Assembly: GCF_030053135.1 (NCBI RefSeq)
Contig: NZ_CP125650.1
Span: 310,001-374,000, forward strand
Source: Rhizobium sp. BT04
GTDB taxonomy: Bacteria > Pseudomonadota > Alphaproteobacteria > Rhizobiales > Rhizobiaceae
Reading direction: 5' to 3'
Length of the DNA stretch: 64,000 nucleotides
Part shown: positions 46,498 through 56,149 of the stretch, piece after piece
Layout of the letters: every line of letters starts with the position of its first letter
Numbering within the stretch: position 1 is the stretch's first letter
Notes under the pieces: model-generated
What the model was told of the DNA's origin: nothing
Seen by the model: the letters and a program-made list of their open reading frames with translations, nothing else
The model's database searches: none
Made by a program: the position numbers and the translations under genes

Positions 46498-46926
46498 ATG
46501 GCCACTTTGGACAGGAAAGATAAGGGGTCTAAGGCCGGCGAGCGAACAGCTCCATCGGAGCAGTTCAAGCGCGGACTTGCTACTCGTCGGCAGGTGATGG
46601 GGGACGCTTACGTTGATGCGGCCCTCGGAAAGGCGACCGACTTCACCTGGCCGATGCAGGAACTCGTCACCGAGTATTGTTGGGACAATATCTGGAACCG
46701 ACCTGGCCTCGACCGTCGCGCTCGATCGATCCTCAACCTTGGAATGATAGCGGTTTTAAACCGACCGCACGAGCTCAGAGGCCACATCCGCGGCGCCATC
46801 AACAACGGTGTTACGAAACAGGAGATCCAGGAGATCTTCCTTCAGGTGGCTATCTACGTTGGTGTGCCAGCAGGCATCGACAGTTTCAGGCATGCCCAGG
46901 AAGTATTCACCGAAATGGGCATTTGA
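46498..46926 (+). CDS. Carboxymuconolactone decarboxylase family protein
   Basis: 142 residues, ATG 46498 after GAAGGGAG. The sequence FKRGLATRRQVMGDAYVDAA then LVTEYCWDNIWNRPGLDRRA RSILNLGMIAVLNRPHELRG HIRGAINNGVTKQEIQEIFL matches the PcaC (4-carboxymuconolactone decarboxylase) type rather than the AhpD peroxidase type, lacking the CxxC motif. It probably acts on a ring-derived or lactone intermediate. It lies in the teu cluster with dehydrogenase and hydrolase genes. Confidence 0.9.
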   Translation: MATLDRKDKGSKAGERTAPSEQFKRGLATRRQVMGDAYVDAALGKATDFTWPMQELVTEYCWDNIWNRPGLDRRARSILNLGMIAVLNRPHELRGHIRGAINNGVTKQEIQEIFLQVAIYVGVPAGIDSFRHAQEVFTEMGI

Positions 46927-47003
46927 GAATGTGCTGTCCCGTGAGGGGGCATGTACAACATGCGCGGAGTTCTCAGCGCTTATCAACAAGGGAGGAGCCT
47001 AAA

Positions 47004-47387
47004 ATGGCGATAGATCTCAAGAAATTCATAGAATTCGTGCGGGAGGATTTCGAGTTCAAGCGCGAAACTCGTTATCTTAACGGTATATTAAAATGCGATT
47101 TCCCTACCCGCAGTGTAGCGCTTCATTTCGAGGACGGTACGTTGCTAAAGGTGGAAGAGGCCGAATACGACGACGACAAGTGCACTATCGTCATACGCGG
47201 GACCGGTTCACAGTGGGAGGCGCTGCTTCAGCACAAACCCTTGCCGTTTTATCAGTGCTTGCAGTCATCAAACATCAAGCATGGCCTCTACCTTAGCAGT
47301 AACAACGAAACCTTCGCGTATCTGCCTGCTCTCAACCGCATGACCACCCTGATGCGCAATGCCCGTTCTGAAGGAGCAGCAGCATGA
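47004..47387 (+). CDS. Small SCP2-like hypothetical protein
   Basis: 127 residues from ATG 47004, preceded by GGGAGGAG. The middle (VALHFEDGTLLKVEEAEYDD) and the acidic, alternating pattern recall sterol-carrier-protein-like small folds, but no firm family is recognised. It ends in an ATGA overlap with the alpha/beta hydrolase, so the two are made together. A lipid- or ligand-binding helper in the pathway is possible. Confidence 0.75.
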   Translation: MAIDLKKFIEFVREDFEFKRETRYLNGILKCDFPTRSVALHFEDGTLLKVEEAEYDDDKCTIVIRGTGSQWEALLQHKPLPFYQCLQSSNIKHGLYLSSNNETFAYLPALNRMTTLMRNARSEGAAA

Positions 47388-48280
47388 CCAAGTTTGACCC
47401 CATTATCGGCCGTTATCTCTATCTCACCGTAGAAGGTATCGAGTACCGCGTCTATTACGAAGAAGCGGGCCAGGGGATTCCGCTTCTCGTCGGTCATACG
47501 GCAGGGTCCGACGGTCGCCAATACCGTCATATGCTTTGCGATTCCGACGTGACGAAAAATTTTCGCGTCATCGCGTTCGATCTGCCGTATCACGGCAAGT
47601 CCCTTCCCCCCTACGGCGTTCGCTGGTGGGAGAAGGAATACAACATGACCAAGAAGTTCATGATGGACTTCCAGCTCGAACTCTCAAAAGCGCTCGACCT
47701 AGACCGCCCCGTTTATTTGGGCAGCTCCATGGGCGGCCATCTCGCGATCGACCTGGCATCGAACTATCCGGACAACTTCCGCGCCACGATCTCGGTCGAA
47801 GGTGCGTTGCGCTCGGCGGCGGAGTACGTCGACGTCGGTATGGCTGGCATCCGCAGGGAGTTCGACAATCCAAACGTCAATCGCACCTCCATCGGTGCGG
47901 CGATGATGCTGAATATCTCACCGTACTCGCCAGAAGCGAATGTCCGTGAAATCCAGTGGGAATACAGCTGCGGTGGACCGGGAATCTTCGCGGGTGATCT
48001 TTATTACTACTACTACGACCACGATGTGTCGCCAGAAGAAGCCAGCAAAATCGATACGTCGAAATGTATGCTATACTTCCTCACGGGCGAATACGATCCA
48101 AACACGTCCCCGGCCGATACCAAGATTGCTGCAGACCTGGTCAAAGGCTCCAAGTTTTGGACAATGGAAAAGCTCGGACATTTTCCCGTTACTGAGGACT
48201 ATAGCGAGTTCCGGAAGTATCTGTTGCCGATTCTTGAGGAGATCCAACAGTCATCAGCAGCCCGGTCTAAGGTTGCCTGA
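47384..48280 (+). CDS. Alpha/beta hydrolase
   Basis: 298 residues. GIPLLVGHTAGSDGRQYRHM is the oxyanion-hole region, FRVIAFDLPYHGKSLPPYGV the conserved strand-loop, and PVYLGSSMGGHLAIDLAS the nucleophile elbow with Ser in GSSMGG. FLTGEYDPNTSP and KLGHFPVTEDYSEF supply the acid and the catalytic His. All triad residues appear intact. It may open a lactone or cleave an ester next to the decarboxylase-like enzyme. ATGA overlap with the preceding gene. Confidence 0.92.
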   Translation: MTKFDPIIGRYLYLTVEGIEYRVYYEEAGQGIPLLVGHTAGSDGRQYRHMLCDSDVTKNFRVIAFDLPYHGKSLPPYGVRWWEKEYNMTKKFMMDFQLELSKALDLDRPVYLGSSMGGHLAIDLASNYPDNFRATISVEGALRSAAEYVDVGMAGIRREFDNPNVNRTSIGAAMMLNISPYSPEANVREIQWEYSCGGPGIFAGDLYYYYYDHDVSPEEASKIDTSKCMLYFLTGEYDPNTSPADTKIAADLVKGSKFWTMEKLGHFPVTEDYSEFRKYLLPILEEIQQSSAARSKVA

Positions 48281-48305
48281 TCCTTTTCTCGGGAGGAGAA
48301 CTTCA

Positions 48306-49472
48306 ATGAGGTGCATTCTGAATGTCACACTTGGGGCGCTGATCTCGGTTAGCGCCCTGGCGACAACCGCTTACGCGGATGGTGTCGATCAGCTACCGGC
48401 TACAGAAAAGAAGATCTATGAAACTGTAGATCCGCAGATTCCATTGGGGGCGAGCGCCTACAAAGACTTCAAGCCCAAAAAGGGTCCTCCGTGGAAGATC
48501 GGCTATGCAAGCAGCTACGCTGGCAACACCTGGCGAGCCGCAGCTCTCGATGCGGTCATGAGCGATCTTTTACCGCGATCAAAGGCTGCGGGCCTGGTGT
48601 CTGATGTCGTGGTCACCCAGTCGGATCTTAAAGACGCCGTTCAGATCCAGCAGATGCGTCAAATGGTGGACGAAGGCGTCGATGCAATCATCATCTGCTG
48701 CTCGAACGTCACGGCTCTTAATCAGACGATCGAATATGCCTACAAAGCCGGTGTGCCGGTGTTCTCATTTTCGGGCTACGTGACGTCGCCATACGCCATC
48801 AATGGCGCGGCCAATCACGCGCAGGGCGGTGCCGAGATGGCGACGTGGCTGGCGGAAAAAATAGGAAAGAAGGGCAATATCCTTCTCGTTTCTGGTATTC
48901 CCGGTTTCGCTTCTTCGGACAGCTTTGACAAAGCGGCTAAGGAAGCACTTGCTAAGTACCCCGACATAAAGATCGTCGGTGAAGTTGCAGGGAAGTGGAC
49001 CGACCAGGTGGCCCAGGTCGAAGTTCAGAAGTTTCTTGCGACGAACCCGACGAAGATTGATGGGATCCTCACGCAGGGGGCCCAAGAGAACGGCGTTCTC
49101 AACGCAATGCTGCAGTCAGGTCGAGACATGATCCCGATTACTCTCGGGGGGGAAGCTTCCGCCGCGTGCTACTGGCGCAAGAACCCCGAGTTTGTGGACA
49201 GGAGTTTCCATATTTGGCCGCCGCGTCGCGAGATGCAACAGATGTGGGAGATCATGCTCCGCACATTGGAGGGACAAGGCCCTAAGGTTCAGTCCTTCCT
49301 TCGACCCGTCTTGCCTTACACCATCGATGAAGTCCGCGCGGCGATACCAGAAGATTGCGACTTGAACTCGACAGACTTCGTGGAGCCCAAGGCGGACGGG
49401 TGGTTTCCTGCTGCGATTGCTGCAGACTACTTCGAACGCCCGGCTGATCCCTGGAAGCCTGTGTCGAAGTGA
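48306..49472 (+). CDS. teuB: Sugar-type ABC transporter substrate-binding protein (TeuB-like)
   Basis: 388 residues from ATG 48306, with GGGAGGAG upstream and a signal peptide (MRCILNVTLGALISVSALAT then AYADG). The mature protein is a periplasmic binding protein of the ribose/LacI type (KIGYASSYAGNTWRAAALDA, VDAIIICCSNVTALNQTIEY, IDGILTQGAQENGVLNA). The order binding protein, ATPase, permease, permease equals the teuB-A-C1-C2 operon of R. tropici, which takes up compounds from bean root exudate. The symbol rests on that likeness in order and type. Confidence 0.88.
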   Translation: MRCILNVTLGALISVSALATTAYADGVDQLPATEKKIYETVDPQIPLGASAYKDFKPKKGPPWKIGYASSYAGNTWRAAALDAVMSDLLPRSKAAGLVSDVVVTQSDLKDAVQIQQMRQMVDEGVDAIIICCSNVTALNQTIEYAYKAGVPVFSFSGYVTSPYAINGAANHAQGGAEMATWLAEKIGKKGNILLVSGIPGFASSDSFDKAAKEALAKYPDIKIVGEVAGKWTDQVAQVEVQKFLATNPTKIDGILTQGAQENGVLNAMLQSGRDMIPITLGGEASAACYWRKNPEFVDRSFHIWPPRREMQQMWEIMLRTLEGQGPKVQSFLRPVLPYTIDEVRAAIPEDCDLNSTDFVEPKADGWFPAAIAADYFERPADPWKPVSK

Positions 49473-49563
49473 AACTGTTCTGCCCGGTGGGTCTTGCCAC
49501 CGGACAGAAGTTTCTCTTGTGGGAGGACCGCCTCGCGCGGCCGTTGGGATTAGAGGATCTCCG

Positions 49564-51117
49564 ATGCAAAACCAAACTACGATCAAGTTGATCAATGTTG
49601 CCAAGTCTTTCGGCGAGACTAAGGCCTTAAAGAAGTGTGATTTTGAAGCCCGGGCCGGAGAAGTGCACGCCATCGTCGGAGAGAATGGAAGTGGCAAAAG
49701 CACGATGGCGAAGATCATGTCTGGAGTGTTGCACCCAGATTCCGGGAGCGTTTCGGTCCTTGGAGAAGAGATTTCGACTCCGACTGACGCCAAGCGCATC
49801 GGGCTGACAACGATCTTCCAGGAAGTGCTGGTGGCCGACGAGGCCAGTGTATTGGAAAACCTGTATGTCGGGCGCGACGGCATCTTCCGCTCGCAGGGCG
49901 GCAGTGGTCGGCGTACCGAGGCTGAGGAGATCCTGAAACGCCTCGTCGGCAAGCCCGTGGATCTCGATCAGAACGTTGGGGCATTGCCTCTGAGCGTCAA
50001 GCAATGGATAGTTATTGCGCGAGCGGTCTTGCGCAGGCCGAAGGTCCTCATCCTCGATGAATCGTCTGCGGCATTAGACCTCGATTCCACGATCCGCCTC
50101 CACGAGGAAATTGATCGTCTCCGTAGGGAAGGTGCGACCGTGCTGATCGTAACGCATCGGATCGCTGAACTTGTCCGCATCGCCGATCGAGCCACGATCC
50201 TTCGCGACGGCGTCACCATTGGTACGCTCGAGAAGCATGAAATAACTGAAGAGAACCTGCTTTCAATGATGACGCCCGCGGACCGAAACGCAAGCGACGC
50301 GAAGGCGTACGAATCAAAGCAAGTAGGCGCCGCCGCGCCGGCCGTGGTAGCGGTAAGAGACCTCGTTACTCACAGCGCGGCAGCGCCCTTCGATTTCGAT
50401 CTACCGAAAGGAGCGATCATCGGTGTTGCAGGACTCGACGGGCAGGGGCAGGACGCTTTCGTACGCGCCGTTGCGGGTATCATCCAGCCTTTTGGTGGTA
50501 ATGTCCAAGTCTGGTCATCCAGCACCGAGAGAATGAAAAAGGTCGCATCGCTCGAAGACGCTACCAAAGCAGGAATCTCGTATATTTCCGGCGACCGCAA
50601 GCGTGAAGGTATCTTCCCTCAGCAGAGCATCTTCGAAAATCTTGCCATCGGCGTCTATCGCAAGAACCTCGGTCCTCTTGGTATAATCAATAAGGCCGGC
50701 CTCAAACCCATGTTCAAACGCGAGGTGGATCGGCTCCGGATTAAGATTGGAAGTCCGGCGAACAAGATCACCTCACTGTCGGGCGGAAATCAGCAAAAAG
50801 TTTTGATCGGCCGTGCCTTTGCAAACGAACCGTCCGTCATCGTCCTTAACGATCCCGCTCGCGGTGTCGACCTCGGAACGAAGCGCGATCTCTACCGCGA
50901 ACTGCGCCTGTTCACGGAGAAGGGTGGCAGCGTGATTTATCTATCAAGCGAAATTGAAGAGTTCATCGGCTTTGCGGACCGCGTCGACGTCTTCTTTGCT
51001 GGAAGGCTTTTCCGGTCGCTAGCAGGCGAGGACATAGCGGAAGAGCCAATCTTGGCCGCAATGTTTGGAAAATCGCCAAACGCCTCCATCGAGTTCGATC
51101 TGGAAAGGACTGCATGA
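49564..51117 (+). CDS. teuA: Sugar-type ABC transporter ATPase with two nucleotide-binding domains (TeuA-like)
   Basis: 517 residues, RbsA/MglA type. First domain: Walker A GENGSGKST, signature LPLSVKQWIVIARAV (degenerate ABC signature), Walker B VLILDESSAALD. Second domain: degenerate P-loop VAGLDGQGQDAFVRA, signature LSGGNQQKVLIGRAFA and Walker B VIVLNDPARGVDLGTK. This asymmetric pair is normal for the family. It powers import with the two permeases that follow; its stop overlaps the first permease start (ATGA). Confidence 0.93.
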   Translation: MQNQTTIKLINVAKSFGETKALKKCDFEARAGEVHAIVGENGSGKSTMAKIMSGVLHPDSGSVSVLGEEISTPTDAKRIGLTTIFQEVLVADEASVLENLYVGRDGIFRSQGGSGRRTEAEEILKRLVGKPVDLDQNVGALPLSVKQWIVIARAVLRRPKVLILDESSAALDLDSTIRLHEEIDRLRREGATVLIVTHRIAELVRIADRATILRDGVTIGTLEKHEITEENLLSMMTPADRNASDAKAYESKQVGAAAPAVVAVRDLVTHSAAAPFDFDLPKGAIIGVAGLDGQGQDAFVRAVAGIIQPFGGNVQVWSSSTERMKKVASLEDATKAGISYISGDRKREGIFPQQSIFENLAIGVYRKNLGPLGIINKAGLKPMFKREVDRLRIKIGSPANKITSLSGGNQQKVLIGRAFANEPSVIVLNDPARGVDLGTKRDLYRELRLFTEKGGSVIYLSSEIEEFIGFADRVDVFFAGRLFRSLAGEDIAEEPILAAMFGKSPNASIEFDLERTA

Positions 51118-52088
51118 TGTCTGGAATCGCATTCCGTCAAATCACCCAGGACCGTTCCCTCTTCGTGCCGGCCGGCCTATTCATTGTCCTTTTGGTCGCC
51201 GTTGCCCTACGCGGACACGGGCTATTCACGAACAACGGCCTCGCAGGTGCAATCCTTGTCGCCACGCCCTTGATTCTAACGGCGCTTGCCCTCACTCCCA
51301 TTGTCATGGCGGGTCGTGGAGCAGTGGACCTTTCAGTTGGCCCCTTGATGGGGTTCATCAACGTTACCCTTATTACCTGGCTTGTGGGTAACGGAATTAC
51401 CAACCCTATCGCAGTGATAGTATGGGCAGTCGGCCTGGGAGCGGCATTCCAGCTACTCCAGGCGCTGGTTATCATTTATGTGCGTGTCGCTCCGATAATC
51501 GTTACGCTGTCGGGTTTTCTTGTCCTCTCCGGGTTGAACCTGATGGTGATGTCCCGACCGGGTGGAGTCGCGCCCGACTGGATGCTTAGCTGGGGGGCGG
51601 GGACCGACATCATGTCACCTGTTTTGCTGTTGCTGGTTGCAGCGTATGCATTATGGCTCCTTCTCAGGGGGACTATGTTTTACCGCAACCTTCGCATGAC
51701 GGGTGCGGATGAGCGCATGGCGTATACGAGCGGCGTTCGAGTGGACGCAGTCCGCATCATCGCCCACGTTGTTGGTGGAGCATTCGCTGGACTTGCCGCC
51801 CTCAGCTACACGGCGCTGATCTCCTCTGGTGATCCGACGCAGGGCAGCACCTACACCCTTCAGGCTGTTACGGCCCTGGTTCTCGGAGGTGCGAGCCTCT
51901 CCGGTGGTCGTGGTGGAGCACTTGGATCTACGCTTGGCGCGATCAACATGTTCCTCATCTCCTATCTCCTCTCCACCTTCAACTTCGGCACGGTTTCGGG
52001 GTTCGTTACCCAGATGGCATTCGGCTTAATCCTCGTCGGATCACTTCTCGTGAACGTCTTTGTCATCAGTCGCCGCGCGGTTGTGTAA
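51114..52088 (+). CDS. teuC1: Sugar-type ABC transporter permease 1 (TeuC1-like)
   Basis: 324 residues with about nine hydrophobic segments. AGRGAVDLSVGPLMGFINVT is the BPD_transp_2 (RbsC) signature, and a LVLGGASLSGGRGGALGSTL block near the C-terminus marks the coupling region. ATGA overlap with teuA. It forms a heterodimer with the following permease. Confidence 0.92.
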   Translation: MMSGIAFRQITQDRSLFVPAGLFIVLLVAVALRGHGLFTNNGLAGAILVATPLILTALALTPIVMAGRGAVDLSVGPLMGFINVTLITWLVGNGITNPIAVIVWAVGLGAAFQLLQALVIIYVRVAPIIVTLSGFLVLSGLNLMVMSRPGGVAPDWMLSWGAGTDIMSPVLLLLVAAYALWLLLRGTMFYRNLRMTGADERMAYTSGVRVDAVRIIAHVVGGAFAGLAALSYTALISSGDPTQGSTYTLQAVTALVLGGASLSGGRGGALGSTLGAINMFLISYLLSTFNFGTVSGFVTQMAFGLILVGSLLVNVFVISRRAVV

Positions 52089-52099
52089 GGAGCAAGATA

Positions 52100-53119
52100 A
52101 TGGTCGCGACAGTTATGAATTCCGAAATCAAATCGGCTCAGAAGTCTAACCCGCTCAAGGCTCATCGGAGCATCGTCATTGGCTTTGTTCTTCTGGCCTC
52201 TCTCTTAGCACTCGGTGCATTGCTGGTCCCCGGCTTCGTATCATCCCAAAACGCGCGTTCAATCCTTCTTCTCGCAGCGTTTCTGGGGCTTGCCTCCATT
52301 GGCCAGACCCTGTGCGCTCTGGTCGGTGCGCTCGATCTTTCGATACCATATATTATTGGAGGCGCGAACATCCTCCTTCCCAGCCTTATGGTCGCAGGTA
52401 TTCCCGCTCCCCTCGCGATGCTGGTTGTCATGCTCCTCGGTGCGCTTGTCGGGGCCGCCAATGGCGCCCTGAGCTTCCGTCTCCAAGGGCAAGCGCTGAT
52501 CATGTCGCTCGGAGTTGGCTTCGCGGCCGTCGGTGCGGTCCAGATCTACACCTCACTCGGCTCGGCGTTTGGTGGTACAGTGTTTGCTCCGGTACCCGAA
52601 TGGCTGAGGAACATTTCGGCGTTCAACGGAAAGTTTTTCGGCCTGTCGCTGCCTCCGGTCATCGTGATCTGGGCTATCGTCGCCATCGCGCTTGGATGGT
52701 TCATGTACAACACCTGGTTTGGCCGCAGCATTTACGCCGTCGGCGGAAGCCGGACGGCGGCCGCCCGCCTCGGAATCTCCGAATTCAAGGTCTGGACCGT
52801 CATCCATAGCGTCAGCGGTGCCATGTCTGCAATCACGGGCATGCTGCTACTAGGGTTTTCCGGTGGTGGCTTCGTCGGCGTGGGCGACCCTTATCTTTTC
52901 ACCACCGTAGCAGCGGTGGTGATTGGAGGGACGTCGCTTCTTGGTGGGGCGGGCGGCTATGGCGCGACAGTGCTCGGTGTTCTTGTCCTGACTGTACTGA
53001 CCTCGCTTCTAGTTGGCCTCGGACTGAACTTTCCGGCGCAGCAGGCTGTCGTCGGTCTGCTCATCGTTCCGATGGTCGCGATATACGCACGGTCACCACA
53101 CATTCGAAATCAGATATGA
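52100..53119 (+). CDS. teuC2: Sugar-type ABC transporter permease 2 (TeuC2-like)
   Basis: 339 residues, RbsC-type, with about nine hydrophobic segments, SIGQTLCALVGALDLSIPYI near the N-terminus and VVIGGTSLLGGAGGYGATVL near the C-terminus. It starts 11 bp after permease 1 and completes the importer. The next gene, an aldehyde dehydrogenase, follows after 23 bp. Confidence 0.92.
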   Translation: MVATVMNSEIKSAQKSNPLKAHRSIVIGFVLLASLLALGALLVPGFVSSQNARSILLLAAFLGLASIGQTLCALVGALDLSIPYIIGGANILLPSLMVAGIPAPLAMLVVMLLGALVGAANGALSFRLQGQALIMSLGVGFAAVGAVQIYTSLGSAFGGTVFAPVPEWLRNISAFNGKFFGLSLPPVIVIWAIVAIALGWFMYNTWFGRSIYAVGGSRTAAARLGISEFKVWTVIHSVSGAMSAITGMLLLGFSGGGFVGVGDPYLFTTVAAVVIGGTSLLGGAGGYGATVLGVLVLTVLTSLLVGLGLNFPAQQAVVGLLIVPMVAIYARSPHIRNQI

Positions 53120-53142
53120 TCAATGCATAGAAAGGAAGATCC

Positions 53143-54630
53143 ATGGCAATCTCCAGCACCCTGCTAGGCCGTTTAAAGGACCAGACTCTCGTTCGCGAGC
53201 AGATGCTGGTTGGAGGAAAGTGGTCGAGCGAAGGGGTAAACGGCACACGCATCAACGTGCTAAACCCCTCCACGATGGACGTCCTTGCCTCTTTGCCTAG
53301 CGCTGGCCTTGCTGAAGTGCGAGCCTCTATCGATGCTGCAAAGGCTGCACAGAAGAAGTGGGCTAAGGTTTCGGCGAAGGAACGCTCGCTGATCATGCGG
53401 AAGTTCTACGAAGAGGTGGTAGCTAACGCTGAAGACCTGGCCGTAATTCTGACATCGGAAATGGGCAAGCCACTGGCGGAAGCGCGTGGCGAGATTGCTT
53501 ACGGCGCTTCCTACATCGAATGGTTCGGTGAGGAAGCCAAGCGTGTCTATGGTGACACCATTCCAGGTCACCAGGCCGACAAGCGACTGCTTGTCATCAA
53601 GCAGCCGGTTGGCGTTGTGGCCGCCATCGCTCCTTGGAACTTTCCGTCGGCGATGGTGTGCCGCAAGATCGCGCCGGCGCTCGCGTCCGGCTGCGCGATC
53701 GTATTCAAGCCTGCTGCCGAGACTCCGTTATCGGCGCTTGCATTGGCGATCCTCGCGGAGCGTGCCGGAATACCCGATGGCTTGTTCAGCGTCCTCCCGA
53801 CGGATAATGCAAGAATGTTTGGCGAGGAGGTCTGCTCCAACCCGGTCGTCAAGAAACTGACCTTCACCGGTTCGACCGAAGTTGGCCGTATCTTGATGGC
53901 GCAAGGCGCCCAGAAGATCATGAAGCTGAGCCTGGAACTCGGCGGCAATGCGCCGTTTATCGTTTTCGACGATGCAGATCTCGACCAGGCGGTCGAGGGG
54001 GCTATGCTTTCTAAGTTTCGTAACGCGGGTCAAACCTGCGTGTGCGCGAACCGTATTTACGTACAGAGCGGGATCCATGACAGGTTCGTCGAGAAGCTGG
54101 CAATGCGCGTGAGTGCCTTGCAGGTTCTTGACGGGTTTGAGAGCGGGGCGACGATCGGCCCGTTGATCAACGATGAAGCGGTAGCAAAGCTCTATGGTCA
54201 TATCGATGACGCTGTGACCAAGGGTGCGACTGTCGTGGTTGGTGGTGACCGCGATGCTCGCGGAGGCACGTTCGTCCAACCAACGCTTCTCTCGGGTGCC
54301 ACAAAGGATATGAAGGTTGCGCGTGAGGAAACCTTCGCGCCTCTGGCTCCGGTGTTCAAGTTCGATACTGTCGAGGAAGTCATCGAACTCGCGAACGATA
54401 CGGAATTCGGCTTGGCAGCCTACTTTTTCGCCAACGACCTCAGGAACGTTTGGAAGGTCACAGAGGCGCTGGAATACGGCATGGTTGGCGTGAACACGGG
54501 TCTGATTTCCACCGAATTAGCGCCATTCGGCGGCGTCAAGCAATCCGGCTTCGGCCGAGAGGGCTCAAAGTACGGAATGGATGACTTCTTATCCATGAAA
54601 TACGTCTGCATGGGCGGGATCGGCGCATAG
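53143..54630 (+). CDS. NAD(P)-dependent aldehyde dehydrogenase (succinate-semialdehyde type)
   Basis: 495 residues, ATG 53143 after AAAGGAAG. Conserved blocks are VAAIAPWNFPSAMVCRKIAP, FTGSTEVGRIL, the catalytic Glu in LELGGNAPFIVFDDADLD and the catalytic Cys in NAGQTCVCANRIYV. This is closest to the GabD-like group. It probably oxidises the semialdehyde formed earlier in the pathway. It is the last gene of the cluster; no terminator was identified after it. Confidence 0.95.
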   Translation: MAISSTLLGRLKDQTLVREQMLVGGKWSSEGVNGTRINVLNPSTMDVLASLPSAGLAEVRASIDAAKAAQKKWAKVSAKERSLIMRKFYEEVVANAEDLAVILTSEMGKPLAEARGEIAYGASYIEWFGEEAKRVYGDTIPGHQADKRLLVIKQPVGVVAAIAPWNFPSAMVCRKIAPALASGCAIVFKPAAETPLSALALAILAERAGIPDGLFSVLPTDNARMFGEEVCSNPVVKKLTFTGSTEVGRILMAQGAQKIMKLSLELGGNAPFIVFDDADLDQAVEGAMLSKFRNAGQTCVCANRIYVQSGIHDRFVEKLAMRVSALQVLDGFESGATIGPLINDEAVAKLYGHIDDAVTKGATVVVGGDRDARGGTFVQPTLLSGATKDMKVAREETFAPLAPVFKFDTVEEVIELANDTEFGLAAYFFANDLRNVWKVTEALEYGMVGVNTGLISTELAPFGGVKQSGFGREGSKYGMDDFLSMKYVCMGGIGA

Positions 54631-55142
54631 CGATCGCCCAAGGGTCGCTCGCCGACTGAACTTAAAGGGGGAGAGGTCTGTTGAATAGAGGCAGGACAGC
54701 AACATCCTCTCCGCCGGTTGCGAGGTCTCAAAAGGCTGGACTTTTCTAGAGGTTTCGCGGGAGCTGTCCTACGGATCTTCCCTTCCGACCCCTTCTGGGG
54801 CCGGCCTTGCAGACGAGATTTCTGCCTGTCTTTTCGATTGTCGATCCTTCCGCCAATGCCCTACAAGGTAAGTCTTTCCCAGATAGCTTGTAGCCTTCGA
54901 AGAGGTAACACGACATGAACGAGCTGTTGCACCGTGGCGTTGTCGTTTCAACGTATCGGAGTCCTGAGCAGGAGCATGATCACCACCCGATCGATGCACG
55001 CGTTCGTCCTGAAATCGATCAGGCCGACGATGCTGCACGTGCCAGCGTGGAGGGTCAAGCGAAAGCCATTCGCGTCAACCAGCGACGCGTCAAGGTGTAG
55101 TTGTCGGCGGCCGCACCCTCAGTGTCGGTTTGACGTAGCCGC
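54631..55142. other. Non-coding or decayed region after the aldehyde dehydrogenase gene
   Basis: About 510 bp with no assignable gene. A short plus-strand frame at 54915-55100 (MNELLHRGVVVSTYRSPEQE) follows AAGAGG but has no recognised family. It leads into the group II intron remnant. Confidence 0.4.
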
Positions 55143-56149
55143 CGATCTTCGCCGGCGCCAGGCCTTTATGGTAGATCCGGATGCGTCCGGGTCATCCAGA
55201 CGTCAAACGCGTAATGCAGGAAGAGATTCGATAGGATCGGGCTGACCACGCCCCCTTGCGGGGTACCACGCATCCGCTCAATGACTTCTCCGTTCTTTTC
55301 CATAGGCGCGGTCAACCATCTTTCGATGTAGAGCAGAGCCCAGTTGCATTTAACGTCTTTTCTGACCGTCTTCAGCAAGAGATCATGCGGAAGATTGTCG
55401 AACAGCTTTGATGTCGGATTCCGGATCAATCATCTGCTTGACCACCATCTGCGCGATCCGATCACTGACCGCCGGTTCCAGATCTTGTAGAGATTTCTCG
55501 CAAGGTCTTTGTCAAACATCTCCAGGGTCTCACCGTCCACCCGGCTGCACCACGGTTGGCTTTGACCGCTTTGTAAGCTTCGTACACTTGCCGCTTCTCA
55601 ATCCGAAACGGCTTGTCTGTCGTACCTATCGAAGTCATCCTGTTTCCAGTTGTTCCAAACAATACGACCACCTGATCCGATCCCTTTGCTCCGGCCCCAT
55701 TACAGGGCCCTCAACGCTCATACGGATCGGTCCGCCCCAGTCTCCTGCATCGGTACTCTCGCCTTACGGTTTCTCCGCTTGGGCTTCTCCCTTGGCATCA
55801 GGAGCCTGGTTCCTGCAGTTCCGGGTGAAAGCCTGTGTCCAACTCACGCCCCCTCTACGCCGGTCGCCGCCCGCCCAATCATCAGGCACCCGGCGGACTT
55901 GTCCCAGGATGACGAAACAGTCCTGGTTTCGACGACGCTTATATTCATAACGGCGCGTCTTCGGAGGGTTCACTTTCGTTCGTCTTCGGACACGCACCTG
56001 CTCGGATCTCGTCCGAACTTTTCATCCGGCGCTCACCACCACGGCTCTTTACCGCAGCAGCTCGGACTGGTTTGAGACCCGCTCCTGAAAGCCGATCCCG
56101 GAGGGCCATCCTCCATCATTCACGCAGCTTCACGTTACGGGGTTAGCTC
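55143..56149 (-). mobile_element. Group II intron remnant inserted in an IS630 transposase gene
   Basis: On the minus strand a GTGTG start (GTGYG consensus), near 56149, directly follows transposase coding sequence. About 450 bp of structured non-coding sequence follows, including GAGCGCCGGATGAAAAGTTC and CGTAAGGCGAGAGTACCGAT stretches typical of intron ribozyme regions. Fragments of the intron-encoded reverse transcriptase come next. Domains V and VI at the 3' side were not recognised. RmInt1 of Sinorhizobium likewise resides in an IS630-type element. Confidence 0.7.
55166..55671 (-). pseudogene. Group II intron reverse transcriptase/maturase, deleted and frameshifted
   Basis: FRIEKRQVYEAYKAVKANRG AAG continues in another frame as VDGETLEMFDKDLARNLYKI WNRR. 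After DPES the sequence jumps into KLFDNLPHDLLLKTVRKDVK CNWALLYIERWLTAPMEKNG and MRGTPQGGVVSPILSNLFLH YAFDVWM. The central part of the reverse transcriptase is deleted. The protein ends at THPDLP, before the catalytic YADD box, the maturase and any endonuclease domain. Splicing help and mobility are lost. Confidence 0.85.
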
